Part shown: in pieces, positions 13,340-15,208 of the stretch | Layout: each line of letters opens with the position of its first letter | Numbering within the stretch: position 1 is the stretch's first letter | Notes under the pieces: generated by a model | Told to the model about the DNA's origin: nothing | The model's database searches: none | What the model saw: only the letters and a program-made list of their open reading frames with translations | Made by a program: the position numbers and the translations under genes | Assembly: GCA_016293925.1 (NCBI GenBank) | Contig: JAEDCX010000066.1 | Location: 1-15,208 of the forward strand | DNA from: Lachnospiraceae bacterium | GTDB lineage: Bacteria; Bacillota; Clostridia; Lachnospirales; Lachnospiraceae | Length of the DNA: 15,208 bases | Direction of reading: 5' to 3'

Positions 13340-15208
13340 TTATTCCTCCACCGTCTGATTCCGGTTCGACTCAATTTCTTTCAAAATATCCTGTTCTTCC
13401 GAAAGCACATCCTCCAGATCATCGAGATGCTCCTTATCATTCTTACTCTCTACCGGGTCGTCCGGGATTAGAATTGTAAAGATATCGATCCCGTTTCCCT
13501 CCAGAACAGAATACAGGATTTTGGTATAGATGATAGGATCCTCATAACCAAGAACCGTATGTACATCATTTTCCGTTAACGCATACTCCGAATCCATGGT
13601 CCTCAGAATCGTTGTGTACACCTCAGCCAGTTCTCGGTCGATCCCCAGTTCCTCTGCTTTCTCCTTACGTTTTTCATATCGTCTGACTCCCTCAAACAGA
13701 TCGTCCAGCGCATGAATGTCGTCTCCAAGACGCTTATGCAGTTCATGCAGATCCAACTGATTGGAAACACTCAGAATCAAGGATACCTTCTCATATATGA
13801 TCCGGTCGCTCTTGTTCAATTTCAGTCCGGACAGTTTCCGATATGCGGTCATATAATCCTGATTGTAGTAGGCGTTTCTGGCTTCTCTACGCACTCCAGC
13901 ATTCGGAATCGTTCGTGCCAGCACAACCATTGCAGCGCCAATGGCAATGACGATCAGGAAAACCGGCACAATTCGTTTTCCGGTCAGATTATGGCTTGTC
14001 TCCTCCGGTTCTTCCGGTTTCTTCTTATCTTTTTTGGGCTTTTTCTCCTTCTTCGGCTTTTTCTCCTTGCCCTTCTTGCTGCTCTTGTCCGCTTTCCCTT
14101 TCTTGCTGCCTGCGCTCAGGTCCTCCCCTTCCGCATCTACCTCCTGCAGAATCTCCGTATTCTCATCTGCAACACCCTCCGGAAGCGTTCCTTTGGCACC
14201 CTTTTTCCCTTTCCCGGTCTTCTTCGGTTTCTCCTCTTTTGCATCTTCCTCATCATCCTCTGCAAAAAGAGCATCCGCCATCTTGCCCAGGAAGCCTTTT
14301 GGCTTCGTATCCGGCTGTTTCTCCGGAATATCCTCCGTTACAAATAACTGATCTACTTCCGACAATACTGCTACCGAATTGTCATCCCCGTCGGAATGTA
14401 CATTTTCTGCCTGCTTTCGGGATTTTTTCTCCTTATTCTTCTTATCCGGTTTTTCTTTTGTCTTTTTTTCTTTACCCTTCTTTTCTTTTTTCTTCTTATC
14501 CTTTATATCATTGCCGGATTCTTCCGCTTCCTCTGAATCGCTTTCAAATGTTCCGATTTCATCCATACTCTGAGGATTCTCACTGTCCATGGCGTCCATT
14601 GCGAAAATATCAAAGTCACCTGAATCGTGATACTCTTCCGGACCGGTATCGCCACCCATGCTCTCCAGAAGTGCCAGCATATCATCTTCCGATCCTCCCG
14701 ACACATTATCATTCAAAAGAGCATTGATCTCATCCAGTTCCGCATCTCCTGTCATCGGAATTCCGGCTGCATCAGACAAAAGATCCGGCTCCGGCTGCAC
14801 ATCCAGATCACGGATTCCACACTCGGAACTCAGTCTATCCAAATCACTCATATCTACTTCAACAGGCGTATCCTGCACCGGTATTTCTTCCCGGGCAGGA
14901 ATCTCCTCTGTCATGGGAAGCTCCTCTGCTACCGGAGGCTCCTCTGCCACCGGAGGCTCCTCTATTGCCGGAAGTTCCTCTGCTGTCGCCTCTTCCTGAA
15001 CTGAAATCTCTTCCACAGGAATTGCTTCCGTCATCGTCTCTTGTGCGCCCACATCCTCCGGGCTTGTCTCCACAGACACCTCTTCCGGTTCTGTTGGTTC
15101 TACCGGTCCATTCATGGATGCAAACAGTGCAGCAATCTCATCCTCACTCATCATGCCGTTGTTGGACGGTGCCGGTGCCGGGGACTCTTCCACCGGGAGT
15201 TCCTCTGC
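13340..15208 (-). CDS. large charged single-pass membrane protein, 5' end beyond window
   Basis: The frame is open to the right edge, about 622 codons visible, so the start is probably outside; an in-frame GTG at 15193 and ATGs near 15154 lack ribosome sites. Numbering from 15193, residues 1-230 are acidic and low-complexity, with short repeats such as SEDEIAALFASM and an EE-x-P-x hexapeptide run (71-106). Lysine-rich blocks lie at 231-261 and 363-392, separated by an acidic stretch. One transmembrane segment (about 408-426, VPVFLIVIAIGAAMVVLA) follows the basic block, so the N-terminal part should be cytoplasmic. The roughly 190-residue C-terminal domain would be outside; it is helical, with NAYYNQDYMTAYRKLSGLKL resembling a TPR-like helix pair. 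I do not recognise the family. It ends about 20 bp before hisH. Confidence 0.8.
   Translation of the reverse strand, partial: AEELPVEESPAPAPSNNGMMSEDEIAALFASMNGPVEPTEPEEVSVETSPEDVGAQETMTEAIPVEEISVQEEATAEELPAIEEPPVAEEPPVAEELPMTEEIPAREEIPVQDTPVEVDMSDLDRLSSECGIRDLDVQPEPDLLSDAAGIPMTGDAELDEINALLNDNVSGGSEDDMLALLESMGGDTGPEEYHDSGDFDIFAMDAMDSENPQSMDEIGTFESDSEEAEESGNDIKDKKKKEKKGKEKKTKEKPDKKNKEKKSRKQAENVHSDGDDNSVAVLSEVDQLFVTEDIPEKQPDTKPKGFLGKMADALFAEDDEEDAKEEKPKKTGKGKKGAKGTLPEGVADENTEILQEVDAEGEDLSAGSKKGKADKSSKKGKEKKPKKEKKPKKDKKKPEEPEETSHNLTGKRIVPVFLIVIAIGAAMVVLARTIPNAGVRREARNAYYNQDYMTAYRKLSGLKLNKSDRIIYEKVSLILSVSNQLDLHELHKRLGDDIHALDDLFEGVRRYEKRKEKAEELGIDRELAEVYTTILRTMDSEYALTENDVHTVLGYEDPIIYTKILYSVLEGNGIDIFTILIPDDPVESKNDKEHLDDLEDVLSEEQDILKEIESNRNQTVEE
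14876..14983 (-). repeat. 18-bp in-frame tandem repeat (EE-x-P-x hexapeptides)
   Basis: Six consecutive six-residue units read AEELPA, IEEPPV, AEEPPV, AEELPM, TEEIPA and REEIPV. At DNA level GGAGGCTCCTCTG-type 18-mers are visible on the plus strand. The pattern is a slippage-prone coding minisatellite inside the acidic region of the membrane protein. Confidence 0.85.

Noticed and set aside
13712..14727. Several plus-strand frames rich in Phe, Ser and Pro
   Set aside because: They mirror the lysine- and glutamate-rich repeats of the minus-strand membrane protein; their hydrophobic look comes from antisense AAG/GAA codons.

Overview
The window looks like a piece of the chromosome of a low-to-mid GC Gram-positive anaerobe, most likely a clostridium of the Lachnospiraceae type. 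The reasons are the purine-rich Shine-Dalgarno sites, the UPF0237 (ACT) plus UPF0210 (PFL) pair, a WalJ/YycJ-like hydrolase, a DNA polymerase I with a decayed proofreading domain, a PerR-type regulator and a tRNA without encoded CCA. The genus cannot be settled from the sequence alone. I see no insertion sequence, phage gene, CRISPR array or other mobile element.

Left block (1-8052, all minus strand): a compact presumed operon. In transcription order it holds a small zinc-finger-type membrane protein, polA, coaE, a large FtsA-like actin-fold ATPase with an unusual C-terminal half, a walJ-like MBL hydrolase, a UPF0237 ACT protein and a PFL/UPF0210 protein cut by the left edge. Gaps are 40 bp or less; coaE and the FtsA-like gene overlap as ATGA. 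The genes cover DNA repair and replication, the last step of coenzyme A synthesis, and proteins of uncertain role.

Middle (8053-9840): a divergent promoter region with a consensus plus-strand promoter carrying a palindrome over its -10, two candidate minus-strand promoters, and a terminator-like hairpin where no terminator is expected. Two plus-strand genes follow, a PerR-like regulator and a QueD/PTPS-fold protein with an added zinc ribbon, closed by a strong terminator. A minus-strand tRNA-Leu(CAA) with its own promoter and terminator comes next.

Right block (9840-15208, all minus strand): in transcription order, a large charged single-pass membrane protein cut by the right edge, hisH, hisF, ung and a lysA-like decarboxylase. 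HisH and HisF form the imidazole glycerol phosphate synthase of histidine synthesis. Ung removes uracil from DNA. LysA makes lysine from diaminopimelate.

Most of the window is housekeeping. The parts least explained by known families are the tail of the FtsA-like protein, the QueD-fold protein that seems to lack its catalytic residues, the leader and promoter hairpin upstream of the polA operon, and the repeat-rich membrane protein next to hisH. No clearly new multi-gene system was found.
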